A stretch of DNA of 64,000 nt, taken from positions 1,984,001 to 2,048,000 of the forward strand of contig NZ_BNEL01000001.1 in the NCBI RefSeq assembly GCF_018327685.1, written 5' to 3'. The DNA comes from Streptomyces sp. TS71-3. GTDB taxonomy: Bacteria > Actinomycetota > Actinomycetes > Streptomycetales > Streptomycetaceae. Shown piece by piece: positions 41,870 through 55,563 of this stretch (position 1 is the stretch's first letter; every line of letters starts with the position of its first letter). The notes below the pieces were generated by a model. That model worked only from the letters and a program-made list of their open reading frames with translations, had not been told where the DNA came from and made no database searches. Both the position numbers and the translations under genes were made by a program.

Positions 41870-42298
41870 ATGCGCATCGGCGAACTTGCCCAGCGGGCCG
41901 GGACGACCACCCGGACGCTGCGGTACTACGAGTCCCGCGGGCTGCTTCCCGCACGCCGCGGCCCGAGCGGTCACCGCACCTACGACGAGTCGGACCTCGT
42001 GCTCCTGCGGCAGATCAGGACGCTTCAGGAGTTCGGCTTCGGCCTGGAGGAGACCAGGCCGTTCGTGGAGTGCCTGCGCGCCGGCCATCCGGCAGGCGAC
42101 TCCTGCCCCGCGTCGCTCGACGTCTACCGGCGCAAGCTCGACGAACTCGACCGGCTGATCGGCGAGCTGCGCGCGGTGCGCGCCCAGGTGGGCGTACAGC
42201 TCGTGCGCGCGGAGCGGGAGAGGGACGCGCTGGCCGCCGGCGCGGTGGCCCCGGACGGCCCGGAGCCACGCTGCGAACTGGGAGGACGAGGACTGTGA
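41870..42298 (+). CDS. MerR family transcriptional regulator
   Basis: A 142-residue regulator: 'MRIGELAQRAGTTTRTLRYYESRGLLPARRGPSGHRTYDES' is the winged helix (residues 1-45), followed by 'LLRQIRTLQEFGFGLEETRPFVECL' and a dimerising coiled coil (about 85-125). It has two cysteines in the middle ('ECLRAGHPAGDSCPASLDV', Cys67 and Cys79 by count) and one near the C-terminus, which could sense metal or thiol stress, though spacing does not match a known sensor. ATG 41870 has no usable ribosome site. It is coupled to the downstream thioredoxin (GTGA), so the redox link is plausible. Confidence 0.9.
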   Translation: MRIGELAQRAGTTTRTLRYYESRGLLPARRGPSGHRTYDESDLVLLRQIRTLQEFGFGLEETRPFVECLRAGHPAGDSCPASLDVYRRKLDELDRLIGELRAVRAQVGVQLVRAERERDALAAGAVAPDGPEPRCELGGRGL

Positions 42299-42627
42299 CC
42301 AAGGCGGCAGAGGTGGCGGAGGTGACGGACGCCGACTTCGAGGGCGAGGTCCTCGGGGCGGACGGTCCGGTGCTCGTGGAGTTCACGGCCGAGTGGTGCC
42401 CGCCATGCCGGCAACTCGCCCCGGTGCTCGGCGAGATCGCCCGCGACGAGGCCGGGCGGCTGAAGGTGGTCCAGATCGACGTGGACAGGAACCCGGCGAC
42501 GGCGATCGCGTACGGCGTCATGGGCACGCCGACGATGATCGTGTTCCGGGACGGGAGCCCCGTGAAGTCGATGGTGGGGGCACGCGCGAAGCGGCGGCTG
42601 CTGGAGGACCTGGCCGACGTGGTGTAG
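42295..42627 (+). CDS. Thioredoxin with CPPC active site
   Basis: A 110-residue thioredoxin fold: 'VLVEFTAEWCPPCRQLAPVLGEIARD', 'KVVQIDVDRNPATAIAYGVMGTPTMIVFRDG' (cis-Pro in 'GTPT') and a closing helix. The active site is CPPC rather than CGPC. A proline at this position usually raises stability and alters redox potential. GTG 42295, with GGAGGACGAGGACT upstream, overlaps the MerR stop, so the regulator and thioredoxin form one operon. It is probably a stress-induced disulfide reductase; the partner is unknown. Confidence 0.92.
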   Translation: MTKAAEVAEVTDADFEGEVLGADGPVLVEFTAEWCPPCRQLAPVLGEIARDEAGRLKVVQIDVDRNPATAIAYGVMGTPTMIVFRDGSPVKSMVGARAKRRLLEDLADVV

Positions 42628-42707
42628 GCGGCGGCCTGGGCGGCTCCGGCGTCGGTAGGCGGCTCCGGTCTCCGTCAGAAGCGGCCCCGGCCTCCCTCAG
42701 AAGAAGA

Positions 42708-42740
42708 AAATCCCCCGGCGAATTGACAGCCGGGGGATTT
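42708..42740. terminator. Intrinsic terminator between thioredoxin and helR
   Basis: A 12-bp perfect stem (AAATCCCCCGGC at 42708-42719 and GCCGGGGGATTT at 42729-42740) with a 9-base loop; the A/T ends make it bidirectional. Confidence 0.9.
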
Positions 42741-42862
42741 CTCTGCGTATATTGGATTTTCGTGTCTGCTTCTCGCGATAGCTTGCCGAAGTGCCGGCGA
42801 GGCATCAACAAGAAGCCGTCATCCAAAGCTTATGCGCGCAGTCTATCGGGGTGGGAGTCGAA

Positions 42863-45151
42863 TTGTCAAACTCATCGGACGGCAATGTCCCTGACCAGGA
42901 ATTGTCGGCGGAGCAGAAATTCATCGACGGCCTCTACGAGCACGTGGACGCGCTGCGCGGGGACGTGGAGGGCTCCGTCCAGGAAGCCCTGGGACCGGTG
43001 GGCAACAACTACCAGGCCCGGCTGGAGCGCGACGTGCGCGTCACCGAGCGTTCGGGGCTGCTGGCCGCGCTGAGCGCCGTCGACGGCTCGCTCTGCTTCG
43101 GCCGCATCGACCTGGCCGGCGGCGGCGGCCACCACATCGGCCGGATCGGGCTGCGCGAGGAGCACCCCGACGAGACGGGCGAGCGCGCGCCGATCCTCAT
43201 CGACTGGCGCGCCCCGGTCGCGAGGCCGTTCTACCTGGCCACCGGCCACGAGCCGATGGGCCTGCGGCGCCGCCGGCACATCTCCACCCGAGGCCGCGAG
43301 GTCACCGCGCTGCACGACGAGATCCTCGACCTCTCCGACGAGGAGCGCACCGGCCACGAGGACCACACCGGCGACGCCGTGCTGCTCGCCTCGCTGAACG
43401 CCGCGCGTACCGGCCGGATGGGTGACATCGTGCGCACCATCCAGGCCGACCAGGACCGCATCATCCGCGCCCCGCACCGCGGTGTCCTGGTCGTGGAGGG
43501 CGGGCCCGGCACCGGCAAGACCGCCGTGGCGCTGCACCGCGCCGCGTACCTGCTCTACGAGCACCGTGAGCTGCTGGCCCGGCGCGCGGTGCTCATCGTC
43601 GGGCCGAACCCCGCCTTCCTCGGCTACATCGGCCAGGTGCTGCCGTCCCTCGGCGAGACGGGCGTGCTGCTGTCCAGCCCGGGGGAGCTGTACCCGGGAG
43701 TGCGCGCGACCGGCCGTGACACCCCGCGCGCCGCCGCCGTCAAGGGCCGCGTGGAGATGGCCGAGGTGCTCGCCGCCGTGCTGGCCGACCGCCAGGCGCT
43801 GCCCGATCCGGTGATCGCGATCGAGCACGACCGGGAGATCCTGATGCTCGACGACGACCTGGCCCGGGTCGCCCGGGACCGCACCCGCGAGGCCCGGATC
43901 CCCCACAACGCCGCCCGGGAGTACTTCGAGGGCCACATCCTCAACACCCTCACCGACATGCACGCCGAGCGCATCGGCACCGACCCGTACGACGGCGACA
44001 GCCTCCTCGACCCCGACGACATCACCCAGATCCGTGACGAGCTGGCCGCGAACCCCGAGGTCTGGACGGCCATCGACCAGCTCTGGCCGCGGCTCACCCC
44101 GCAGCGGCTCGTCGCGGACTTCCTCGCGGAGCCGACCCACCTCTGTGAGGAGGACGCCGCCGCGATCCGCCGCGCAGGCGGCCCCTGGACCCCCGCCGAC
44201 GTGCCGCTGCTGGACGAGGCCGCGGAACTGCTCGGCGAGGACGACCGCGTGGCGCGGGCCTCGGCGGAGCGGGAGCGCAGCGAGAAGATCGCCTACGCCC
44301 AGGGCGTGCTGGACGTGTCCTACGCGTCGCGGACGTACGAGTTCGAGGACAAGGAGGACGACGACTCCGAGGTGCTCGGCGCGCACGACGTCATCGACGC
44401 CGAGCGGATGGCCGAGCGGCACGACGAGGACGACCACCGCAGCGCCGCGGAGCGCGCCGCGGCCGACCGGACGTGGGCGTTCGGGCACATCATCGTCGAC
44501 GAGGCGCAGGAGCTGTCGCCGATGATGTGGCGGCTGCTGATGCGGCGCTGCCCGACGCGGTCGATGACGCTGGTCGGCGATCCCGCGCAGACCGCGGACG
44601 AGGCGGGCGTCGGATCCTGGGACGCGATCCTCGCGCCGTACGTCGAGAAGCGCTGGAAGCACACCCGGCTGGGCGTCAACTACCGCACGCCCGCGGAGAT
44701 CATGGAACTGGCGGCGGACGTGGTCCGGGCCGAGCGGCCCGGGTTCGAGCCGCCGCGGTCGGTGCGGAGCACCGGGGTGCGGCCTCTGGTGCGCTCGGCC
44801 GGTCGCGACTCGCTCGCCGGCGCGGTGGCGTCCGTGGTGGCCGAGCTGGCTCCTGCGGAGGGGCGGCTCGCGGTGATCGCGCCGCGGGGGTTGCACGGGG
44901 AGCTGGGCCGGGCGCTGCCCGGTTCGCACGGCGGGGTGCTGCCGGATCTCACGCAGCCCGTCGTCCTGCTGGATCCCCGGGGGGCCAAGGGGCTGGAGTT
45001 CGACGCCGTCGTGGTGGTGGAGCCGGGGGCTTTCGGCACGAGCGATCTGTATGTCGCCCTGACGCGGGCGACGCAGGCGCTGGGGGTCGTCCACACCGGG
45101 AGCCTGCCGCGGGGTCTCACGGCGACCCCGGCCCCGACCTCGGCCCCGTAA
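42863..45151 (+). CDS. helR: RNA polymerase recycling motor ATPase HelR (HelD-like)
   Basis: A 762-residue SF1-type ATPase. HelD/HelR proteins insert into RNA polymerase, push out DNA and RNA, and can dislodge rifamycins. Visible parts: the N-terminal coiled coil 'ELSAEQKFIDGLYEHVDALRGDVEG', 'APILIDWRAPVARPFYLA', Walker A 'VVEGGPGTGKTAVALHRAAYLLY', Walker B 'IIVDEAQELSPMMWRLLMRR', 'LVGDPAQTAD', 'GVNYRTPAEIM', and the last motif 'VALTRATQALGVVH'. TTG 42863 follows GGGAG at 5 bases and gives the usual short 'SNSSDGNVPDQELS' start; GTG 42791 and 42851 are alternatives. I looked for a rifamycin-associated palindrome upstream and saw none, so drug induction is not indicated. Confidence 0.9.
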   Translation: MSNSSDGNVPDQELSAEQKFIDGLYEHVDALRGDVEGSVQEALGPVGNNYQARLERDVRVTERSGLLAALSAVDGSLCFGRIDLAGGGGHHIGRIGLREEHPDETGERAPILIDWRAPVARPFYLATGHEPMGLRRRRHISTRGREVTALHDEILDLSDEERTGHEDHTGDAVLLASLNAARTGRMGDIVRTIQADQDRIIRAPHRGVLVVEGGPGTGKTAVALHRAAYLLYEHRELLARRAVLIVGPNPAFLGYIGQVLPSLGETGVLLSSPGELYPGVRATGRDTPRAAAVKGRVEMAEVLAAVLADRQALPDPVIAIEHDREILMLDDDLARVARDRTREARIPHNAAREYFEGHILNTLTDMHAERIGTDPYDGDSLLDPDDITQIRDELAANPEVWTAIDQLWPRLTPQRLVADFLAEPTHLCEEDAAAIRRAGGPWTPADVPLLDEAAELLGEDDRVARASAERERSEKIAYAQGVLDVSYASRTYEFEDKEDDDSEVLGAHDVIDAERMAERHDEDDHRSAAERAAADRTWAFGHIIVDEAQELSPMMWRLLMRRCPTRSMTLVGDPAQTADEAGVGSWDAILAPYVEKRWKHTRLGVNYRTPAEIMELAADVVRAERPGFEPPRSVRSTGVRPLVRSAGRDSLAGAVASVVAELAPAEGRLAVIAPRGLHGELGRALPGSHGGVLPDLTQPVVLLDPRGAKGLEFDAVVVVEPGAFGTSDLYVALTRATQALGVVHTGSLPRGLTATPAPTSAP

Positions 45152-45201
45152 GGCCGGGGCCCTGCCGTCGGCGCGGGGGCGCCGGTTATCGCCCTCCGGG
45201 C

Positions 45202-45455
45202 TCGTCCTCAAACGCCGGACGGGCTGGTTGTCGGCCTGGCGGCCTTGTCCTGAAGCGCCGGACGGGCTTGATTTTGTGGCTCGTGTCCCTGTCGAATGGC
45301 GGGCTTGATGCGTCGCCGATGCCTCGGTCGGCGTGACCATGTGCCGGTGGGGGCGCGGGGAACTGCGCGACGAGCCCCCACCGGCCGGTGGCCGGGGACG
45401 AGACCCGAGGGTGCTGGTCCTGCGACTGTCCAGCCCGTCCGGCGTTTGAGGACGA
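45202..45455. repeat. Dispersed repeat based on CCTCAAACGCCGGACGGGCT
   Basis: A 26-bp unit occurs at 45201-45226, degenerate at 45245-45270, and perfectly inverted at 45430-45455, so the first and third could pair across 200 bp. A GGGGCGCGGGGAACTGCGCG copy lies between (45352-45371). The 356-bp convergent helR/hydrolase gap has no gene. Confidence 0.85.
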
Positions 45456-45507
45456 ACGAAGCCGTGGCGAGCGAACAATCGGCCCCCGCGCCGCCAGGCG
45501 CACCCCC

Positions 45508-46335
45508 TCAGGAGGAGAGGAACTCCAAAAGGTCCCGGTTGAATTTCTCCTTGTCACCGGGAACCATCGCCAACCCGTGCGCCCCGCCCTCATACACCTT
45601 GAGCGTGGCATTCGGAATGAGCTGAGCCGCTTTCTTCCCGGTCGCCTCGAACGGCACGATCTGATCGTCGTCCCCGTGCACGACAAGCGTCGGAACCCCG
45701 AAGTTCCTCAGGTCCTCCGTGAAGTCCGTCCTCGCGTACGCGTCCACGCACCTGACGCCCGCCTCGATGCTCTCGTGCATCGCCATGAACCAGAACGCGT
45801 CCAGGTTCCCCTGCGTCACGCGGTTGCCGCGCCGGTTCGCGCCGAAGAACGACTCCGAGAGGTCCTTCCAGAACTGTGAACGCTCGGCGATGATGCCGCT
45901 CTTGATGTCCTCGAAGACTTTCGCGGGCACCCCCTCGGGGTTGGTGTCCGTCTTGAGCATCAGCGGCGGGATCGCCGAGAGCAGCACGGCCTGGCTGATC
46001 CGCCGGGTGCCGTGGCGGCCGATGTAGCGGGCCAGCTCGCCGCCGCCCATGGAGTGCGCGACCAGCGTGACGTCGTGCAGGTCGAGCTTGTCGATGAGGT
46101 CGTTCAGGTCGTCCGCGAACGTGTCGAAGTCGTAGCCGCCCCAGGGCTGCTCGGAGCGGCCGTGGCCGCGGCGGTCGTGGGCGATGCCTCGGAAGCCGTT
46201 GTCCGCGACGTGTTTCATCTGGTCGTCCCAGGCGTCCGCGTTGAGCGGCCAGCCGTGGCTGAAGACGACCGGGCGCCCGTTGCCCCAGTCCTTGTAGTGG
46301 ATGTCGACACCGTCACGGGTGGTCACAGTGGGCAT
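45508..46335 (-). CDS. Alpha/beta hydrolase (cofactor-free haloperoxidase/perhydrolase-like)
   Basis: A 275-residue cytoplasmic hydrolase with 'PVVFSHGWPLNADAWDDQ' (oxyanion hole), the nucleophile elbow 'LVAHSMGGGEL', the acid in 'VVHGDDDQIVPF' and the histidine in 'YEGGAHGLAMVPGD'. This set matches bacterial non-haem chloroperoxidases/perhydrolases and related esterases; real substrates are seldom known. ATG 46335 has GAGAGGA 6 bases upstream. About 80 bp upstream a small dyad CCATGT-6-ACATGG (46417-46434) could be an operator. Not obviously part of the glycogen cluster. Confidence 0.9.
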   Translation of the reverse strand: MPTVTTRDGVDIHYKDWGNGRPVVFSHGWPLNADAWDDQMKHVADNGFRGIAHDRRGHGRSEQPWGGYDFDTFADDLNDLIDKLDLHDVTLVAHSMGGGELARYIGRHGTRRISQAVLLSAIPPLMLKTDTNPEGVPAKVFEDIKSGIIAERSQFWKDLSESFFGANRRGNRVTQGNLDAFWFMAMHESIEAGVRCVDAYARTDFTEDLRNFGVPTLVVHGDDDQIVPFEATGKKAAQLIPNATLKVYEGGAHGLAMVPGDKEKFNRDLLEFLSS

Positions 46336-46473
46336 GGGCGGTCCTCTCGCTCGTGTGCGGCGCCAGGGGAGCCCATCAGGGTCCTCCAGGCGCCTTCCGG
46401 GCAGCATCAGGCAATTCCATGTAAACCCACATGGGCGTATCCCGCAGGACGGACGGTGAGACGGGCGTGGGCG

Positions 46474-49290
<2,817 letters not shown>

Positions 49291-49351
49291 GGGCTGAGCC
49301 TCCTCGGGGGTACCGCCCGGGCGCACGGAGAGCAGGGCGGAGGGGGAGTGG

Positions 49352-50965
49352 TCACAGGTCGTCGGCGGTGGCCAGGCGGTGTATCGCGGCGAGCGGCACG
49401 GGCAGCCAGTCGGGCCGGTGCCGTGCCTCGTACATCACCTCGTAGATCGCCTTGTCCGTCTCGTAGGCGCGCAGCAGCACCGGCTCCGCACGGGGATCGT
49501 GGCCGGCCACCTCCGCGTACCCCGCGCAGTAGGAGCCCCGGCAGCCGTGTGCCCAGTCGGGCGCCCAGGGGCGGTGCGAGCGGGCCGCGTAGTCGAACGA
49601 GCGCAGTATCCCGGCGATGTCGCGCGCCGGCGGCTGCGGCATGAGGCGCTCGCTGAGCGGGCGCGCCGGCTCGCCCTCGAAGTCGATCAGCGACCACTCG
49701 CCGGACGGGGCCCGCAGGCACTGCCCCAGGTGCAGGTCGCCGTGCACCCGCTGCGCGGACCACGTGTCGCTGCGGGAGCCGAGCGCGGCCAGGGAGTCGT
49801 AGGCGGAGCGCAGCCCGCGGGCGTACGGCCGCAGGGCGGGAACCGCGTCCACCGCCGCGTCCAGCCGCTGTGTCATGCCCCGCGCCAGCCGTTCCATCTG
49901 CCGCCGGTCCAGCGTCACCGTGGGCAGCGCGCGCGCCAGCGCGGTGTGCACCTCGGCCGTCGCGCGGCCCAGCGCCCGCGCCTCGCAGCGGAAGTCCTCT
50001 CCCCTGGCGAGTTCGCTCAGCGCCAGCTCCCAGCCGTCCGCGGCACCCTTCAGGAACGGCTGGAGCACGCCGAGCACGAGGACGTCGTCCGCGGGCTCCG
50101 CCGGGTAGCGGCCGGGTGGCTGCGGGCGGCGGTCGGGGCTTCCGGGCCGCCGGCCGTCCGCGGGCCCGGCGGCCGGGCGCGGCCCGTGCTGCGCGAACGC
50201 GTGGGGCGCAGGGCGCCGCGCGTCGGCGGCGTCGCGCGCGTCGGCCACGAACCAGGCGGCGGGCGGCGGCACGCGCGGGCACGCGGTGCGGGCGAGCGCG
50301 TGCGGCAGTTCCAGATCGGGGTTGGTGCCCGGCACGATGCGCCGGAACAGCTTGAGAATGAACGTATCTCCGTATACCAGGGACGAGTTGGACTGCTCGG
50401 CGCCCAGCATCCGCGGCGGCAGACCATGGCCGATCTCGATGTCCGTGTCGCGTTCGAAGCGCAGCCCGCCGATCCGCGCCCGCCGGCGCAGGGCCTCCAG
50501 GAGCACCTCGGCGAGCTGGGGGTCGTACAGCGCTTCGTAGACGACGCGGCCGACGCGGCCGACGCGGCCGTCGCAGCCGCCGGCGCCGGCCAGCGGGCCG
50601 TCCGCGACGTGGCCGATGAGGGCCGGGGCGAGGTGCGGGGGGAGCGTGTCGCGCACGCCCAGCAGGAGCTGGTAGCAGTCGCCGGACGGGGCTGGACCGC
50701 CGCGGCCCGCGGTCGGCGGCTGCTCCGCGCGCACCAGCAGGTGGAGCAGGCCCGCCGCCCGGTCGGCGCCGGCGTCCCGCGCGGCGGGCAGTGCCGGGGG
50801 CCTCAGCTGGGTCGCCGAGACCAGCGAGAAGCCGGTGACCGGCCGGCCCTTCCCGGCGAACCAGCGCTGCCTCGGCAGCCAGCCGTGCAGCAGCGGGCCG
50901 AGGGAGACGAGCAGGTCGGGGCAGGCGAGGGACGCCGTGCCGGGATGTGTGGCGGCTTCCGACAT
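49352..50965 (-). CDS. pep2: Maltokinase
   Basis: A 537-residue aminoglycoside-kinase-fold enzyme phosphorylating maltose to maltose 1-phosphate with ATP, the substrate for GlgE. It has the N-terminal maltokinase cap ('[19 protein letters not shown]'), '[18 protein letters not shown]' (nucleotide-binding lysine), the catalytic loop '[19 protein letters not shown]' and metal-binding '[15 protein letters not shown]'. An insertion of about 60 Pro/Arg/Asp-rich residues sits near 240-290 and is not part of the fold. ATG 50965 has AAAGGA upstream. It follows treS by 185 bp; in many actinomycetes it is fused to treS, here it is separate. Confidence 0.93.
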   Translation of the reverse strand: MSEAATHPGTASLACPDLLVSLGPLLHGWLPRQRWFAGKGRPVTGFSLVSATQLRPPALPAARDAGADRAAGLLHLLVRAEQPPTAGRGGPAPSGDCYQLLLGVRDTLPPHLAPALIGHVADGPLAGAGGCDGRVGRVGRVVYEALYDPQLAEVLLEALRRRARIGGLRFERDTDIEIGHGLPPRMLGAEQSNSSLVYGDTFILKLFRRIVPGTNPDLELPHALARTACPRVPPPAAWFVADARDAADARRPAPHAFAQHGPRPAAGPADGRRPGSPDRRPQPPGRYPAEPADDVLVLGVLQPFLKGAADGWELALSELARGEDFRCEARALGRATAEVHTALARALPTVTLDRRQMERLARGMTQRLDAAVDAVPALRPYARGLRSAYDSLAALGSRSDTWSAQRVHGDLHLGQCLRAPSGEWSLIDFEGEPARPLSERLMPQPPARDIAGILRSFDYAARSHRPWAPDWAHGCRGSYCAGYAEVAGHDPRAEPVLLRAYETDKAIYEVMYEARHRPDWLPVPLAAIHRLATADDL

Positions 50966-51150
50966 GGCGTCACAGTCCTTTCCCCAGGCACCACTCAAAC
51001 TCCGCGCCAGTTTCCCGGAATGCTCTGGTTACTGCGCGGCTGTACGGAACGTGTCGGGTCAGGATGGTCCGTACGGACTCGGTGGGGTATGGCGCCCGGG
51101 CGGACCGGTTCGGCCGGTCGGGCACGGCCGGTGTGCCCGGGCGCCTGTCG

Positions 51151-53111
<1,961 letters not shown>

Positions 53112-53115
<4 letters not shown>

Positions 53116-55184
53116 GATGTGGGTGACCCTCCGATCGGCGGGGACGGTCGCAGGACGGTGAACACGTGCGCGGGAACGCTTCTCGGCTCCAGACGCACGT
53201 AGTTGGCCCTGCCCCAGTGATAGGTCTCGCCGGTGAGCTCGTCGCGCACCAGCAGGGGCTCGTGCCAGTCGAACCCCAACCGCGGCATGTCCAACGACAC
53301 CGTGGTCTCGTGGGTGTGGTGGGGGTCGAGATTCGCGACCACCAGAACGGTATTCGAGCCACGGGTGCCAGCGGCAGCTTTTGAGAAAGCAATTACCGAG
53401 TCATCGGTGGTTTTGTGGAAGTGGAGGTTCCGCAACTGCTGGAGAGCGGGGCTGCGGCGCCGGATGCGGTTGAGGGCGGAAATCAGAGGTGCAATGGTCC
53501 GTCCCTCGCGTTCCGCCGCTTCCCAGTCACGGGGGCGCAATTCGTACTTCTCGGAGTGGAGGTACTCCTCGCTGCCCTCACGGAGCGGGGTGTTCTCGCA
53601 CAGCTCGAAGCCGCTGTAGACGCCCCAGGACGGCGACAGCGTCGCGGCCAGCACGGCCCGCACCTCGAACGCCGTGCGACCGCCTTTCTGCAGGTAGGAG
53701 TGGAGGATGTCGGGTGTGTTGACGAACAGGTTGGGCCGCAGATAGGCCGATGTCTCAGTCGAGATTTCCGTGAGGTATTCGGTGATCTCCCGCTTGGAAT
53801 TGCGCCAGGTGAAATAGGTGTACGACTGCTGGAAACCGATGGCCGCCAGGGTGCGCAGCATCGCGGGCCGGGTGAAAGCCTCGGCAAGGAAGATGACATC
53901 GGGATCGGTGCGGTTGATGTCCGAGAGAACCTGCTCCCAGAACACCACGGGTTTGGTGTGCGGATTGTCGACGCGGAAGATGCGCACCCCGTGCGACATC
54001 CAGAACCGCACGATGCGCAGCGTCTCCGCGACCAGTCCCGCCATGTCCTCGTCGAAATGCAGCGGATAGATGTCCTGGTATTTCTTCGGGGGGTTCTCGG
54101 CGTAGGCGATGCCGCCGTCGGGGCGGTGCCTGAACCACTGGGGGTGCTCCTTCACCCAGGGGTGGTCGGGGGAGCACTGGAGCGCCAGGTCGAGCGCGAC
54201 CTCCAGGCGCAGCGCGGTGGCCCGCCGCACGAACGCGTCGAAGTCGTCGAGGGTGCCCAGGTCCGGGTGGACGGCGTCGTGCCCGCCGTAGGCGGAGCCG
54301 ACCGCCCAGGGCACGCCGACGTCGTCGGGGCCCGCGGACAGCGCGTTGTTCCGGCCCTTGCGGAAGGTCTCCCCGATGGGGTGCACCGGCGGCAGGTACA
54401 CCACGTCGAAGCCCATCGCCGCGATCGCGGGCAGCCGCTCGGCCGCCGTGCGGAAGGTGCCGCCGAGGCGGGCGGCTTCCGCGGCGGCTTCCGGGGCCCG
54501 GCCCGGCACCGGCGCGCCCTCGGAAGAGGCGCCCTCCGGGGTCCCGTCCGGCACCCGCGCCCCCTCGGAGCGCGGGAAGAACTCGTACCACGACCCGAAC
54601 AGCGCCCGCTTGCGCTCCACCAGCAGCGGCAGCCGCTTGGAGGCCGTCACCATCTCGCGCAGCGGGTAGCGGGCCAGCACCTCGTCCACCTCGGGGGCGA
54701 GCGCGGCGGCCAGCCGGTCGGCGGCCGGCCGGGAGGTGTCGCGCAGCGCGTCCGCGGCGGCCAGCACCACCTCGCGGCGGCCCTTGCTCTTCGGGACCCC
54801 GGCCGCCGCCCTGTCGTGCAGCGCCGCGCCCTCGGCGAACACCAGCTCGGTGTCGACGCCGGCCGGCACCTTGAGGCGCGCGGTGCGCCGCCAGGTGGCG
54901 ACCGGGTCGCCCCAGCCCTCCACCAGGTAGCTCCAGCGGCCCTCCACGGCCGGTGCCACCGTGGCCGCCCACAGGTCGGTGCCCGGGGCGGTCTCGCGCA
55001 TCGGCGTCCAGGGCGCGCCGCGTCCGTTCGGGCCGCGCAGCACCACGTTGGCGGCGACGGCGTCGTGGCCCTCGCGGAAGACGGTCGCGGTGATGTCGAA
55101 CGCCTCGCCCACCACGGACTTGGCGGGCCGGCGGCCGCAGTCGACGGAAGGGCGTACGTCCAGGACGGGGATACGGCCGATCAT
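53112..55184 (-). CDS. glgE: Alpha-1,4-glucan:maltose-1-phosphate maltosyltransferase
   Basis: A 690-residue GH13_3 enzyme that extends alpha-1,4-glucan with maltosyl units from maltose 1-phosphate. The nucleophile is Asp406 in '[20 protein letters not shown]' and the acid/base Glu435 in '[13 protein letters not shown]'; S. coelicolor GlgE isoform I has these at 394 and 423, an equal shift of 12. The shift fits a longer Gly/Pro/Glu insert at about residues 209-232. ATG 55184 has AGGTGATC upstream. First gene of the leftward glgE-treS unit, divergent from glgP across 379 bp. The mycobacterial enzyme is a drug target; in Streptomyces it makes glycogen in aerial and substrate hyphae. Confidence 0.96.
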
Positions 55185-55216
55185 GAGATCACCTGATGGG
55201 TCGGCGGAGCGAAGGT

Positions 55217-55235
55217 AAAGGTTGTTTTGACCTTT
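55217..55235. promoter_or_regulatory. AT-rich dyad in the divergent glgE/glgP gap
   Basis: AAAGGT (55217-55222) and ACCTTT (55230-55235) are inverted around TGTTTTG, 33 bp before the glgE ATG. It is unusually AT-rich for this genome and well placed for an operator or promoter of glgE. The rest of the gap (to 55563) shows no other clear motif. Confidence 0.45.
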
Positions 55236-55563
55236 TTATCGGTGCGACCGACGACTCAGGGCCCGCGGACATGGCCGCTCCTGTCCGCGTTCACTCGGTT
55301 CACTCAACTGGGGGTGCGCGCCTGGCGCCTGGCAGAGGGTGTGCGCCTGGCTCGCGACGCACCGGGTGAACCTTCCCCGGAGCCTCGGGGGCGCATTCGG
55401 GTGTTCGGTTCGCACGCACCCCCCTGGAGCAGCAGGGGGAGCACGGCTTCTGACGGGGCGTCCCACCGTGCGCCTCGGTTGCGACCGGCGTCGCCTCCGC
55501 GACGGTCCCCGCCTCCGGGTGCGTCCCATTGCGGTGCCCGGAATGGATTGCAAAGGTGGATAT

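Noticed and set aside
42741..42862. Rifamycin-associated palindrome before helR
   Set aside because: I looked for a long GC-rich palindrome and found none; only the thioredoxin terminator is nearby.
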